Part shown: positions 1 through 7,510 of the stretch, piece after piece | Position numbering within the stretch: the stretch's first letter is position 1 | How the letters are laid out: each line of letters starts with the position of its first letter | Assembly: GCF_028710345.1 (NCBI RefSeq) | Contig: NZ_JAQTUH010000001.1 | Location: forward strand, 1-64,000 | Direction: 5' to 3' | Length of the DNA stretch: 64,000 nucleotides | Origin: Sulfuricurvum sp. | GTDB lineage: Bacteria > Campylobacterota > Campylobacteria > Campylobacterales > Sulfurimonadaceae | Notes under the pieces: generated by a model | Told to the model about the DNA's origin: nothing | Database searches by the model: none | The model's input: only the letters and a program-made list of their open reading frames with translations | Translations under genes and position numbers: made by a program

Positions 1-115
1 TCAGGTGGCTATAGAGAGGGGGAAACGCCCGGTCCCATTCCGAACCCGGAAGCTAAGACCCTCTTCGCTCATAATACTGCATCTTTCAGGTGTGGAAACG
101 TAGGTCGCCGCCTGG
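1..115 (+). rRNA. rrf: 5S ribosomal RNA
   Basis: The sequence folds as a 5S rRNA: the 5' CAGGTGGC pairs with the 3' GCCGCCTG to close helix I. The internal CCATTCCGAACCCGGAAG segment is the conserved loop B/helix III core. About 115 nt is normal length. It begins at the first base of the window, so one or two 5' bases may be missing; any 16S and 23S genes would lie upstream. Confidence 0.93.
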
Positions 116-317
116 CCTTAGAATTTCAAACTCTTTCTTCTTTCAAAATCAACTCCTCCTTTTCAAATTAAAATCAATACCAATTACATTTTACGATCAC
201 ACTCTTTTATATACATTCTTTCTTTTTATCAAATACTTTTTATATCAATGTTAACCCTTTAGCAAGCGCAGGTTTAATCTACAAAGTACTTTTATAATGC
301 TCTTCACACCTTCGCAA

Positions 318-333
318 CTAAAGTATACTTTAG
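318..333. promoter_or_regulatory. perfect 16-bp palindrome, possible operator
   Basis: CTAAAGTATACTTTAG reads identically on both strands and has no loop, so it looks more like a dimeric-regulator site than a terminator. It lies about 310 bp upstream of the FadL-type gene. The regulator is unknown. Confidence 0.35.
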
Positions 334-584
334 GTTGAATAATATAACTGTTACCTTTCGAAACAAAAAAGCATTTTCTCAAAATATTATTACATTTTAA
401 AAAAGCTGTTATCAAATAACTAGTTTTAAATTTTCTCCTATAGTAAAGTATTTTACTCCATTCTGACGGTTATATCAGATAATAATCTCTAATAACACCG
501 TCGTATTTCATACGTAATACTTACTATTTGAAAATCTTATTTTGTGATAATTTCGTGTTAAGTTTAAATTTATTTTATCGCCCC

Positions 585-590
585 TATAAT
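585..590 (+). promoter_or_regulatory. -10 box of the FadL-type gene promoter
   Basis: TATAAT lies 56 bp upstream of the ATG with only a weak -35 match (GTTTAA at 562-567, 17-bp spacer). Weak -35 boxes are usual for sigma-70 promoters of Campylobacterota. Confidence 0.5.
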
Positions 591-646
591 GGTGCTGTTA
601 ACGAATCGTTTACCGATTTGAATTTTAAACAGATTGAGGAGAATCA

Positions 647-1912
647 ATGAAACGTTCTATTAAATTGGCAGTAGCTGCAGCAGTTGCGTTAACTGCAACA
701 TCATCATTCGCAACAAACGGAGATCATCTAATTGGATTAGGTGCAAAAGCACGTGGAATGGGTGGTGTTGGTATTGGTGTGTCTCATGGTGCTGAGTCAG
801 CACTTGCTAACCCTGCTTTGATCACTAGTGTAAAAGGGACTGAAGTTTCATTCGGCGGTACTATTTTTATGCCTAAAGTATCTGCTGATATGGGTGCAGG
901 ATATACAGACAGTGCATCAGATTTAAGTATGATTCCTGAAGTGTCATTGGCATCTAAGTTAAGTGACAATTTTTATATGGGTGTTGGTATGTGGGGAACT
1001 GCAGGTATGGGGGTTGACTACAGAGATGGTACCGGTTATACATCTAATATGAATATGGTCACAAATCTTCAGCTAATGCAATTTGGTCTTCCAATGGCGT
1101 TTAAAGCCGCTGGATTTAGTCTCGGTGTAACACCGATCATCCAATACGGAGCATTGGATATTAACTATAAAACCGACACTAATGGTGATGGTACAGCAGA
1201 AAACTATGGAAATGGTGTTGCACAAGACATCGCATATGGATATACATTGGGCGCTTCCTATGAAATTTCTAGCGCGACAGTGGGTATGGTATATAAATCG
1301 CCGATAGATATGGAGTATAAAGGTCAACTATCAAGTGCGACTGCCCCTTTTGCGGCGATGGGTATTTTTCCGGGTGCAATGGGTGATCATTTGGAGCAAC
1401 CTGCAGAAATTGGAGTAGGTGCATCGTATAAAATGGGTGGAAATACTATTGCAGTAGATTATAAACAAATCAAATGGGCAGATGCTAAAGGATATAAAGA
1501 TTTTGGTTGGGATAATCAAAATGTTTTAGCCCTTGGTTATGAATATGCAGGACAAGGCTATGCAATCCGATTGGGTTATAATCATGCAAAGAGTCCAATC
1601 AGTGATGCAGGTGCTATGACGGTAGCACAAGCTGGTGCAGCAGCAGGTGGCCCAAATATTTATCCATATCTCGGTGGTAATGCAATGAATATGTTTAATT
1701 TACTTGGTTTTCCTGCTATCGTTGAAACACACTATACGCTTGGTGGTACATACGAAGTCTCTAAAACAACTTCATTTGACTTAGCCTATATCTATTCACC
1801 TGAAACAACAACAACTCTTATGACAATGCCAGATAGTCTTGGAAATGATCATACAACTTCTGTTAAGCACTCTCAATCAGCATTAAGTGTACAGCTTAAC
1901 TACAACTTTTAA
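647..1912 (+). CDS. OmpP1/FadL/TodX family outer-membrane hydrophobic-compound channel
   Basis: This 421-residue beta-barrel protein has a signal peptide (about residues 1-22, ending SSFA). The FadL-type mature N-terminus NGDHLIGLGAKARGMGG follows; in this family it forms the plug with the NG start. FadL relatives move fatty acids or aromatic hydrocarbons across the outer membrane. The protein ends in an aromatic residue (NYNF), as outer-membrane barrels do. A GAGGAG ribosome site precedes the ATG. It stands alone, with its own promoter and a hairpin after the stop. The substrate cannot be told from sequence; hydrocarbons are possible. Confidence 0.88.
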   Translation: MKRSIKLAVAAAVALTATSSFATNGDHLIGLGAKARGMGGVGIGVSHGAESALANPALITSVKGTEVSFGGTIFMPKVSADMGAGYTDSASDLSMIPEVSLASKLSDNFYMGVGMWGTAGMGVDYRDGTGYTSNMNMVTNLQLMQFGLPMAFKAAGFSLGVTPIIQYGALDINYKTDTNGDGTAENYGNGVAQDIAYGYTLGASYEISSATVGMVYKSPIDMEYKGQLSSATAPFAAMGIFPGAMGDHLEQPAEIGVGASYKMGGNTIAVDYKQIKWADAKGYKDFGWDNQNVLALGYEYAGQGYAIRLGYNHAKSPISDAGAMTVAQAGAAAGGPNIYPYLGGNAMNMFNLLGFPAIVETHYTLGGTYEVSKTTSFDLAYIYSPETTTTLMTMPDSLGNDHTTSVKHSQSALSVQLNYNF

Positions 1913-1926
1913 TTATTTCTTATTTT

Positions 1927-1945
1927 CCTCTCCACTCTGGAGAGG
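1927..1945. terminator. hairpin after the FadL-type gene
   Basis: CCTCTCCA-CTC-TGGAGAGG forms an 8-bp stem with a 3-nt loop 14 nt after the stop codon. The following T-run is poor, so termination efficiency is uncertain. Confidence 0.5.
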
Positions 1946-2079
1946 TTCACATTCTATTCACTATTTTAAGTCATGATAAGAGATCAAATTGTTGGTGTGT
2001 TATCATCGTTTATTAGATAACTTTGTGATACAATAGTCTATATAAATGAGTTTTACTCAACATAATACAAGGGGAAAAA

Positions 2080-3090
2080 ATGTTTAACAAACTTTTAATG
2101 AGTGCATGTGCATTATCACTTGCAGCATCAGTTGCATTTGGTGCACAAGGGGCTAAATTTTACATTGGTGAGGGAGATAAAGAAAAGCCTTATATGGATT
2201 TGGTCAATAGTAAGATCACTTCTATCGGATTTGTCTTGTCTGATCCACACGAACATATTAATTCTGCCTACAAAACAAAATGGGGAACGCCGACACAAAC
2301 GATCAAAGGGGTAACATCAGCTCATCCGGATTTTGATCCTACATTTAAAGAAACCCTCGATAATTTAGGGTTTTTCTCTATTACTAACGATAAGGCTGTT
2401 GGGCCATTGCTGATGAAAGAGCCATCTTTGGGTGGATTTTCGCCATTTAATCTCCACATCTATAAAAAAATGGGTGAAGATAAAACTTATGTAGGGCATG
2501 TTATGCCAGATACGATGTTGGATATCGTCGGAGTAAAAGATGCAGATGTGCGTAAACAATTTAATGCTTCTTTTGCAGAGCTTGATAAAATGACCGAAAA
2601 AGAGGTTGGCTCAAAAGTTCAATATGTTGATTACAAAGCATTACCTGCTAAACCAATGATGACCTTTGAAATACCGTTTGATCGTGCAGGTGGTGTAGAG
2701 AAATTTAAAAGTGATTTTCAAAGTAAATTTGAAGAGGCATTTGAAGCTCATAAATACATTATCGCAGGCTATAAAGACATGAAAGGGTCTATGGATGATT
2801 TAGGGGTTAAATTTGACCGTTTTGATGCTTATTGGGTCTATTCATTGTGTCATTTCCGTTTCTCGGAAGGTATTTTCAATAACGGACGTCCTGATGCGGG
2901 TGTATTCGCACCGTGTTCAATGTATATGTATGTTGACAAAGGATCAAATAAAATGATGGTGGGTATGCCTCGTTTGGAAACATGGATTGCGGTAATGGGT
3001 CTTAAAGATCCTAAAATGGTTGATTCAATTATGAAATTAGACAAAGAGATCACTACTATTATGACCGATCTGGGAGCAAAAGAGCTATGA
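2080..3090 (+). CDS. secreted DUF302-like protein
   Basis: The 336-residue protein has a signal peptide (about 1-22, cleavage near AFGA). The C-terminal part (about 255-330: CHFRFSEG, then PCSMYMYVDKG and GMPRLETWIAVMGLKDP) resembles DUF302-type domains, which bind small ligands and often accompany sulfur-oxidation genes. That resemblance is from memory and not proven. The gene overlaps the next lipoprotein gene by 4 bp (ATGA), so the two are co-translated and probably work together in the periplasm. The start is preceded by AAGGGG. Biochemical function is unknown. Confidence 0.7.
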   Translation: MFNKLLMSACALSLAASVAFGAQGAKFYIGEGDKEKPYMDLVNSKITSIGFVLSDPHEHINSAYKTKWGTPTQTIKGVTSAHPDFDPTFKETLDNLGFFSITNDKAVGPLLMKEPSLGGFSPFNLHIYKKMGEDKTYVGHVMPDTMLDIVGVKDADVRKQFNASFAELDKMTEKEVGSKVQYVDYKALPAKPMMTFEIPFDRAGGVEKFKSDFQSKFEEAFEAHKYIIAGYKDMKGSMDDLGVKFDRFDAYWVYSLCHFRFSEGIFNNGRPDAGVFAPCSMYMYVDKGSNKMMVGMPRLETWIAVMGLKDPKMVDSIMKLDKEITTIMTDLGAKEL

Positions 3091-3917
3091 AAAAAACCCT
3101 ATCATTAATGGCATTGGCTTTTGCTGTTGTCTTTTCAGGATGTTCAGCGACAGCACCAAAGGTTGACGGTGGTGCTCCTATAGAGAAAATGGTTGCAACA
3201 TATAAGATTGGTGAGTATGTTGATGTTGAAACAGCAAAAGCAAAATTAATCGCTAATGGTTTTGAAGTTGTAAGTACTTCTAAGCAAGGAGAGAATGGGA
3301 CAACCATTTTGTATACCAATGCGGCTATGAAAGCGGATGCTAATAAGCCTATGAGAGGTTTTGCAGCTGTTGGAAGAATTTTAGTTGATGATGAGCGTAA
3401 GCAAGTGCATATTGCGAATCCGATTTATTTCGGCGCTGCATTTATGCAAGATCAATACAATCATAAACTAGCGTCTACTACATTGGCATCGCTAGAAAAA
3501 GCATTTGGTCCGTTAAAAAATTCTGAGGATCAATGGGAATTTACGGGGCTAGGAAGTTACCGTTTTATGATTAGTATGCCATACTATCAAGATATGGATA
3601 TTGTCGGTGAAGGCTCAACTGCTGATTTGGTTGCTCGTGCAAAAGCGGCAAAAGGAACGGTTGTTCAAGTGGGTGATGATCGTTACCTTGCTTTCGTTGA
3701 TTTGGATAAGCGTACAAATGCTTTCCCTAAAAAAATTGGTACACAAAATGGGGAACTTTTACCATGGGCTGTACTAATTGAAGGTGGACAAGCAAGAGCA
3801 TTAAATGCTAAATATTATATTGCAGTGAGCTATCCATTGTTGGACATGGGTGGATTTATGGGCATTATGACAATCCCTGATGCGGTTACAAAAAGTCTTC
3901 AAAAATCGTTTAAATAA
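3087..3917 (+). CDS. lipoprotein paired with the DUF302-like protein
   Basis: The 276-residue product has a lipoprotein signal: a positively charged start, a hydrophobic stretch and lipobox FSGC with acylated Cys19. No known enzyme motif is visible. The region around residues 120-160 (QDQYNHKLASTTLASLEKAFG, then W-F-TGLGSYRFMISMPYYQDM) has the feel of a DUF302-like fold, so this and the previous gene may be distant relatives. It is translationally coupled to that gene. Hairpin-rich intergenic DNA follows. Confidence 0.65.
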   Translation: MKKTLSLMALAFAVVFSGCSATAPKVDGGAPIEKMVATYKIGEYVDVETAKAKLIANGFEVVSTSKQGENGTTILYTNAAMKADANKPMRGFAAVGRILVDDERKQVHIANPIYFGAAFMQDQYNHKLASTTLASLEKAFGPLKNSEDQWEFTGLGSYRFMISMPYYQDMDIVGEGSTADLVARAKAAKGTVVQVGDDRYLAFVDLDKRTNAFPKKIGTQNGELLPWAVLIEGGQARALNAKYYIAVSYPLLDMGGFMGIMTIPDAVTKSLQKSFK

Positions 3918-3919
3918 AA

Positions 3920-4035
3920 TCTCTATCTCGACACCCTGAACTTCACGTGCCCTTTAGGGTAGATTCAGGCTCTAAGAGATACCGAATCAAGTTCGGCATG
4001 ACTGAGGAAGTGGGGTTTTAACCCCGCATCAAGAC
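3920..4035. repeat. cluster of intergenic palindromic repeats
   Basis: Between two convergent genes lie nested hairpins. CCTGAA...TTCAGG (3935-3969) encloses CCCTTTAGGG. CCGAA-TCAAG-TTCGG follows, then GAAGTGGGGTTTTAACCCCGC (4007-4027). The last element recurs in variant form at 33032-33055 and, inverted, at 33096-33118, so it is a dispersed REP-like family. It may also act as a two-way terminator here. Confidence 0.55.
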
Positions 4036-4054
4036 GGGAGCAAAGTCTCATCTC

Positions 4055-5095
4055 CTAGATTTTAAACTTTACCGCTTTTAACATCTCTTCAACAATATCT
4101 TTGTAGTAACTTTTCAATTCATCGTTTCCTAAAACGACTGGCGGTTCTCCGTTATCTGAACCTTGACGAATGTCCATGTTTAACGGAATTTGACCGAGCA
4201 AGGGAATATTGTAGCGTTCTGCTAATCTCTCTCCTCCTCCTGAACCGAAAATATCGTAACGGTTTCCGGTATCTGGAGCGATGAAATAGCTCATATTTTC
4301 TACTAACCCTGCCATTGGGACGTGGATATCTTGGAACATTCTTATGGCACGACTAACATCATCAGAGGCGACGAGTTGAGGGGTGGTGACAAGAACGCCG
4401 GCAGTGATAGGGAGCTCTTGTGCCATAGTAAGTTGGATATCACCCGTTCCCGGAGGCATATCAATCACCATAAAATCAAGCTCTCCCCATGCAACATCTT
4501 CGAGAAACTGTATGAGTGCCGATACGGCAACCGATGAGCGCCATACAAGCGGTGTATCAGAGGTGGGGGTAGTGAGGGCGACACTCATGATTTTAAGACC
4601 ATAATTTTCGCTTGGAACGATTTTATTATCATCATTCCAACGGATTTTTTCCAAATCGGTATTGGTGAGGCGGGGAATATTTGGACCATAGACATCGGCA
4701 TCTAAAATACCGACACGGTACCCTTTTTGTGCAAGAGCAATAGCAAGATTAACACTGACGGTGCTTTTACCGACTCCCCCTTTTCCGCTGGTAACGGCAA
4801 TAACATTCTTGGCATAAGGGGCACGGTTATTTGGGGTTGCAGTATGCCCGTAGTTGGTATCTTTTGGCGCTTGTGTTTTTTTGGTGACGTTAAGAGATTT
4901 AAATTCATGTGTAAAGGCTGTTTCAATTACTGCTTTGACTGCAAGATAGGAGTCATCACTGACGGTCAGGAGTTCAACATGGGCATTTCCATCATTCACT
5001 TTAACAGTAGATATGAGCTTGAGTTCACCGAGGGTGCGGTCGAGATTTGGGTATTTAAGAGTCTGAAGAGAATGTTCAAATGTTTTAGCGTTCAT
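4055..5095 (-). CDS. mrp: Mrp/ApbC/NBP35 family P-loop ATPase (Fe-S carrier family), cysteine-free variant
   Basis: The 346-residue protein has an N-terminal MIP18/DUF59-like domain (about 1-75). A deviant Walker A GKGGVGKS (104-111) and the family blocks DADVYGPNIPR and DMPPGTGDIQLT follow. Mrp proteins carry [4Fe-4S] clusters to target enzymes using a C-terminal CxxC. Here that site reads FIAPDTG (271-277), with Ala273 and Thr276 where Cys is expected, and the whole protein contains no cysteine. I chose the ATG at 5095 because GAGGAAAT lies 7 nt upstream; a longer frame to 5140 has no such signal. It overlaps the preceding gene by 11 bp. Confidence 0.9.
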   Translation of the reverse strand: MNAKTFEHSLQTLKYPNLDRTLGELKLISTVKVNDGNAHVELLTVSDDSYLAVKAVIETAFTHEFKSLNVTKKTQAPKDTNYGHTATPNNRAPYAKNVIAVTSGKGGVGKSTVSVNLAIALAQKGYRVGILDADVYGPNIPRLTNTDLEKIRWNDDNKIVPSENYGLKIMSVALTTPTSDTPLVWRSSVAVSALIQFLEDVAWGELDFMVIDMPPGTGDIQLTMAQELPITAGVLVTTPQLVASDDVSRAIRMFQDIHVPMAGLVENMSYFIAPDTGNRYDIFGSGGGERLAERYNIPLLGQIPLNMDIRQGSDNGEPPVVLGNDELKSYYKDIVEEMLKAVKFKI

Positions 5096-5459
5096 ATGGA
5101 TTTCCTCTGCTCTCACGTGCGAGAAGCGATTTGGTACCACTTGCTTTTTGTGCTAGTCGAGAGAGTGGTACACGCGCTGATGGGTATTCAAGACTAAGGC
5201 GGTGATAGGCGGTAATACGCTCATCGATAAGGGTATTAAGTGATGCTATAACACTATTGATTGTTCCCATTTTGTCACTTTCGTTGAGAAGCTCTTTTAT
5301 AAGCATTTCACGTGAATGCATGGAAAGTTCTAACCCATTTTGATCTGCTATGGTGATAAAATCAGCGGCACTGAGGTAGAGCCCTGAGAAAAAAGTATTG
5401 AGAAAATGGTTCTCTAGCGAGAGAAATTTACTGGGTGCTTCCTGATGATTTTTTTTCAT
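5085..5459 (-). CDS. conserved hypothetical protein of the mrp operon
   Basis: This 124-residue, mostly helical, soluble protein has no signal peptide and no motif I recognise. It sits between an LRV-repeat protein and mrp with a 4-bp overlap (ATGA) upstream and an 11-bp overlap downstream, so the three genes form a tight operon. Its C-terminus is basic (LARESRGNPYER). No function is assigned. Confidence 0.6.
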   Translation of the reverse strand: MKKNHQEAPSKFLSLENHFLNTFFSGLYLSAADFITIADQNGLELSMHSREMLIKELLNESDKMGTINSVIASLNTLIDERITAYHRLSLEYPSARVPLSRLAQKASGTKSLLARESRGNPYER

Positions 5460-6061
5460 TGTCGTCCATCCAGATTCGCACGAGCTGCTTTGGTAACATC
5501 AATGTCATGATCTTTGAGAAGTATTTCGATAATTTCACTGGGTGCTCCACGATTTTCAGCGAGGCGCATACGAACCATTTTATCGTTATCGTCTGCAAGA
5601 ATTTTTAAAAGCTTAGGAGAGGTATTGGGATTACCGGAGAGCCCATCGCGAACGATTTTTTCATCGCTGAAAAATTTATCCAATACATCGCTAGGGGTAG
5701 AGGGGTTAGTAGCAACTAGTGCACGAACAAGATTAATCGAATCGGTTGCCAAATGACGTAAAACTTCTACCGGAGTATGAGGGTTTTTAGCAACTGCCCA
5801 ACGTGCCCCCATATCGACAGGATTTTTTGAAATATCAATCAGAAGCTCAACCATCACGGGGCTGTATTCTTTCTCTCTTTCATAGACAGAGGTTCGTAAT
5901 GAGAGGTTCATTGCGACTTGCCCTACAAGTTGTTTATCATCACGAAATGCATTGTAAATAGAGCGTACATCTTCGATGGGAAGTGTTTTATCCTCAAGTA
6001 ATTCAATCAGCTTTTGGGTGTCAGATTGCTCAATAGCAGAGGAAATAATGGCAGTACTCAT
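5456..6061 (-). CDS. leucine-rich repeat variant (LRV) protein
   Basis: The 201-residue protein contains at least four LRV units of about 24 residues in its C-terminal two thirds, recognisable as NPHTPVEVLRHLA, NPSTPSDVLDKFF, NPNTSPKLLKILA and NRGAPSEIIEILL. In Azotobacter LRV repeats occur in a protein with an Fe-S cluster near nitrogen-fixation genes; here no Cys cluster is seen. The start at 6061 has AAGGAG 8 nt upstream. It leads the operon ending in mrp, so a scaffold or partner role in Fe-S assembly is a reasonable inference only. Confidence 0.72.
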   Translation of the reverse strand: MSTAIISSAIEQSDTQKLIELLEDKTLPIEDVRSIYNAFRDDKQLVGQVAMNLSLRTSVYEREKEYSPVMVELLIDISKNPVDMGARWAVAKNPHTPVEVLRHLATDSINLVRALVATNPSTPSDVLDKFFSDEKIVRDGLSGNPNTSPKLLKILADDNDKMVRMRLAENRGAPSEIIEILLKDHDIDVTKAARANLDGRQ

Positions 6062-6385
6062 ACGAGAACTCCTTGAAATTTGATATAAATGTAATTGTGA
6101 GTCTATCAAAAACTGATTAAACAATTGCTTTTAATATTGATAGCTAAGGTTAAGAAAAGTTAATAGATAAATAAGAAAACATAAAAACAGACGTTGCTAT
6201 TTATAAAACAAAAAATGAGATAATAATGTAACAATTTGTAAACAATATAAGAAATTTGAATGACGATTTAAGAGTTATTAAGAGTGCTCGATCTATAATA
6301 AATGCGGTTATTCCGTAAAATAGCTGTTTTAATGATGCAGCACATATTGAGAATATTAATTTTAATAAAAGATGAAGGAGCACGG

Positions 6386-7501
6386 ATGAATAGATTGTTA
6401 ACAACACTCTGTTTGGCGGCATCATTATCTGCAGCAAATGTATTGGCTGCAGATTATGTAAATAAGGATATCCTTATTTCAGCCGAAGAAGCGATTAAGC
6501 TTATCGGGAACCCAAAAGTGATGTTTGTATCGGGTGATAACGAAGATATTTACAAGCTCGGTCACATCAAGGGTTCAGTTGAGATGTATGCACACCATTT
6601 GCATCACTCTGATATAGACGGAGAGATGCATTGTGCACCGCTATATCGTTGTATCGATGATGCAGAGGAAGTTATTGGTAAAAAAGGGATTAGCAATGAC
6701 ATGATGGTTATTGCGTATGATGACTTTAAGGGACCAAATGCAACAGGCGTATACTCATTTTTTGACAGTTTCGGTCATAAAAATGTAAAAGTTTTGAATG
6801 GTGGACGTGCAGCTATTATGGCGATAGATCCAGCTCAAAAAGAGTATGACGGGCTAAACAAAGATCTTAAAGTGGCGACTAAAGCACTCAAAGATGCAAA
6901 AGAGGCATTGAAAAAAGAGGGAGCTGACAAAGCATCTCTCGATGCGACTATCGCAAAAGCACAAGCCGATACAGCAGATTTAAAAGCAAAAATGGCTGAT
7001 GTTGAAAAACGCCTTTTGGTTGTAAAAGGTGATGAAGTTGACACCCCAAAAATGTACAAAATTGATCCTAAAAAAATCAAATACAGCGTCATTGCTGATA
7101 AAAACGAAGTTAAGCACGCTATGGAAGATATCTTGAAAAACGGGAAAAATTCACAATATGTGATTATCGATTCTCGCGGTATTGCTGAGATCATCGGTGA
7201 GCGTAAAATGGATAATGTAGCACGTGGAGGACACGTTCCGGGTGCGACATTTATCGAGTGGAGTCAAATTTCGGATGCAGATAAAAAAATGTCCTTTAAA
7301 TCTGCGGATGAGATTCAAAAGGTATACGACAATTACGGTGTTACTAAAGATAAAACGATATATGCGTATTGTCATGTAGGGGCTGGACGAAGTTCTGAAC
7401 ATATTACAGCACTTCAATTGCTCGGTTACAAAAACGTCAAAGTATTCACAGGAAGCTGGGATGTTTGGGGTAACGACATGAATCTTCCGATTAAACGATA
7501 A
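6386..7501 (+). CDS. periplasmic tandem-rhodanese protein with coiled-coil linker
   Basis: The 371-residue protein has a signal peptide (about 1-21, VLAA). Two rhodanese-like domains (about 30-150 and 235-368) are joined by an Ala/Lys-rich coiled coil (about 152-212). The second domain keeps the catalytic loop CHVGAGR (Cys329). The first has DDFKGPNAT (112-120) in place of a Cys loop and is presumably non-catalytic. Rhodaneses transfer sulfane sulfur. The start at 6386 has GAAGGAG upstream. It lies 9 bp before the molybdoenzyme catalytic gene, so a role in delivering or binding a sulfur substrate for that enzyme is inferred. Confidence 0.85.
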   Translation: MNRLLTTLCLAASLSAANVLAADYVNKDILISAEEAIKLIGNPKVMFVSGDNEDIYKLGHIKGSVEMYAHHLHHSDIDGEMHCAPLYRCIDDAEEVIGKKGISNDMMVIAYDDFKGPNATGVYSFFDSFGHKNVKVLNGGRAAIMAIDPAQKEYDGLNKDLKVATKALKDAKEALKKEGADKASLDATIAKAQADTADLKAKMADVEKRLLVVKGDEVDTPKMYKIDPKKIKYSVIADKNEVKHAMEDILKNGKNSQYVIIDSRGIAEIIGERKMDNVARGGHVPGATFIEWSQISDADKKMSFKSADEIQKVYDNYGVTKDKTIYAYCHVGAGRSSEHITALQLLGYKNVKVFTGSWDVWGNDMNLPIKR

Positions 7502-7510
7502 GGCTCAAAT

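Larger units (their letters stand above)
116..646. other. AT-rich intergenic region between 5S rRNA and the FadL-type gene
   Basis: No convincing coding sequence or tRNA is visible. The stretch is very AT-rich. It holds a perfect 16-bp palindrome, CTAAAGTATACTTTAG (318-333), a smaller inverted repeat AGTAAA-GTAT-TTTACT (442-457), and a degenerate direct repeat GTGATA/GTGTTAAG (544-562). The last resembles the operator found near 24.6, 39.4 and 47.3 kb but lacks its fixed -10 spacing. The 3' end carries the promoter of the next gene. Confidence 0.6.

Noticed and set aside
1-115. A complete rRNA operon at the window start
   Set aside because: Only the 5S gene is present; no 16S, 23S or tRNA sequence is inside the window.
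544-562. GTGATA/GTGTTAAG direct repeat upstream of the FadL-type gene, similar to the operator elsewhere
   Set aside because: One half-site is degraded, it faces away from the gene, and no -10 hexamer lies 7 nt beyond it. It is not counted as a member of the regulon.
4727-5197. 156-codon plus-strand frame opposite mrp
   Set aside because: It is antisense to well-supported genes and has no ribosome site or family signature.
6226-6244. TGTAACAATTTGTAAACA repeat upstream of the rhodanese gene
   Set aside because: The half-sites are about 10 bp apart and differ from the consensus, so similarity may be chance in AT-rich DNA.
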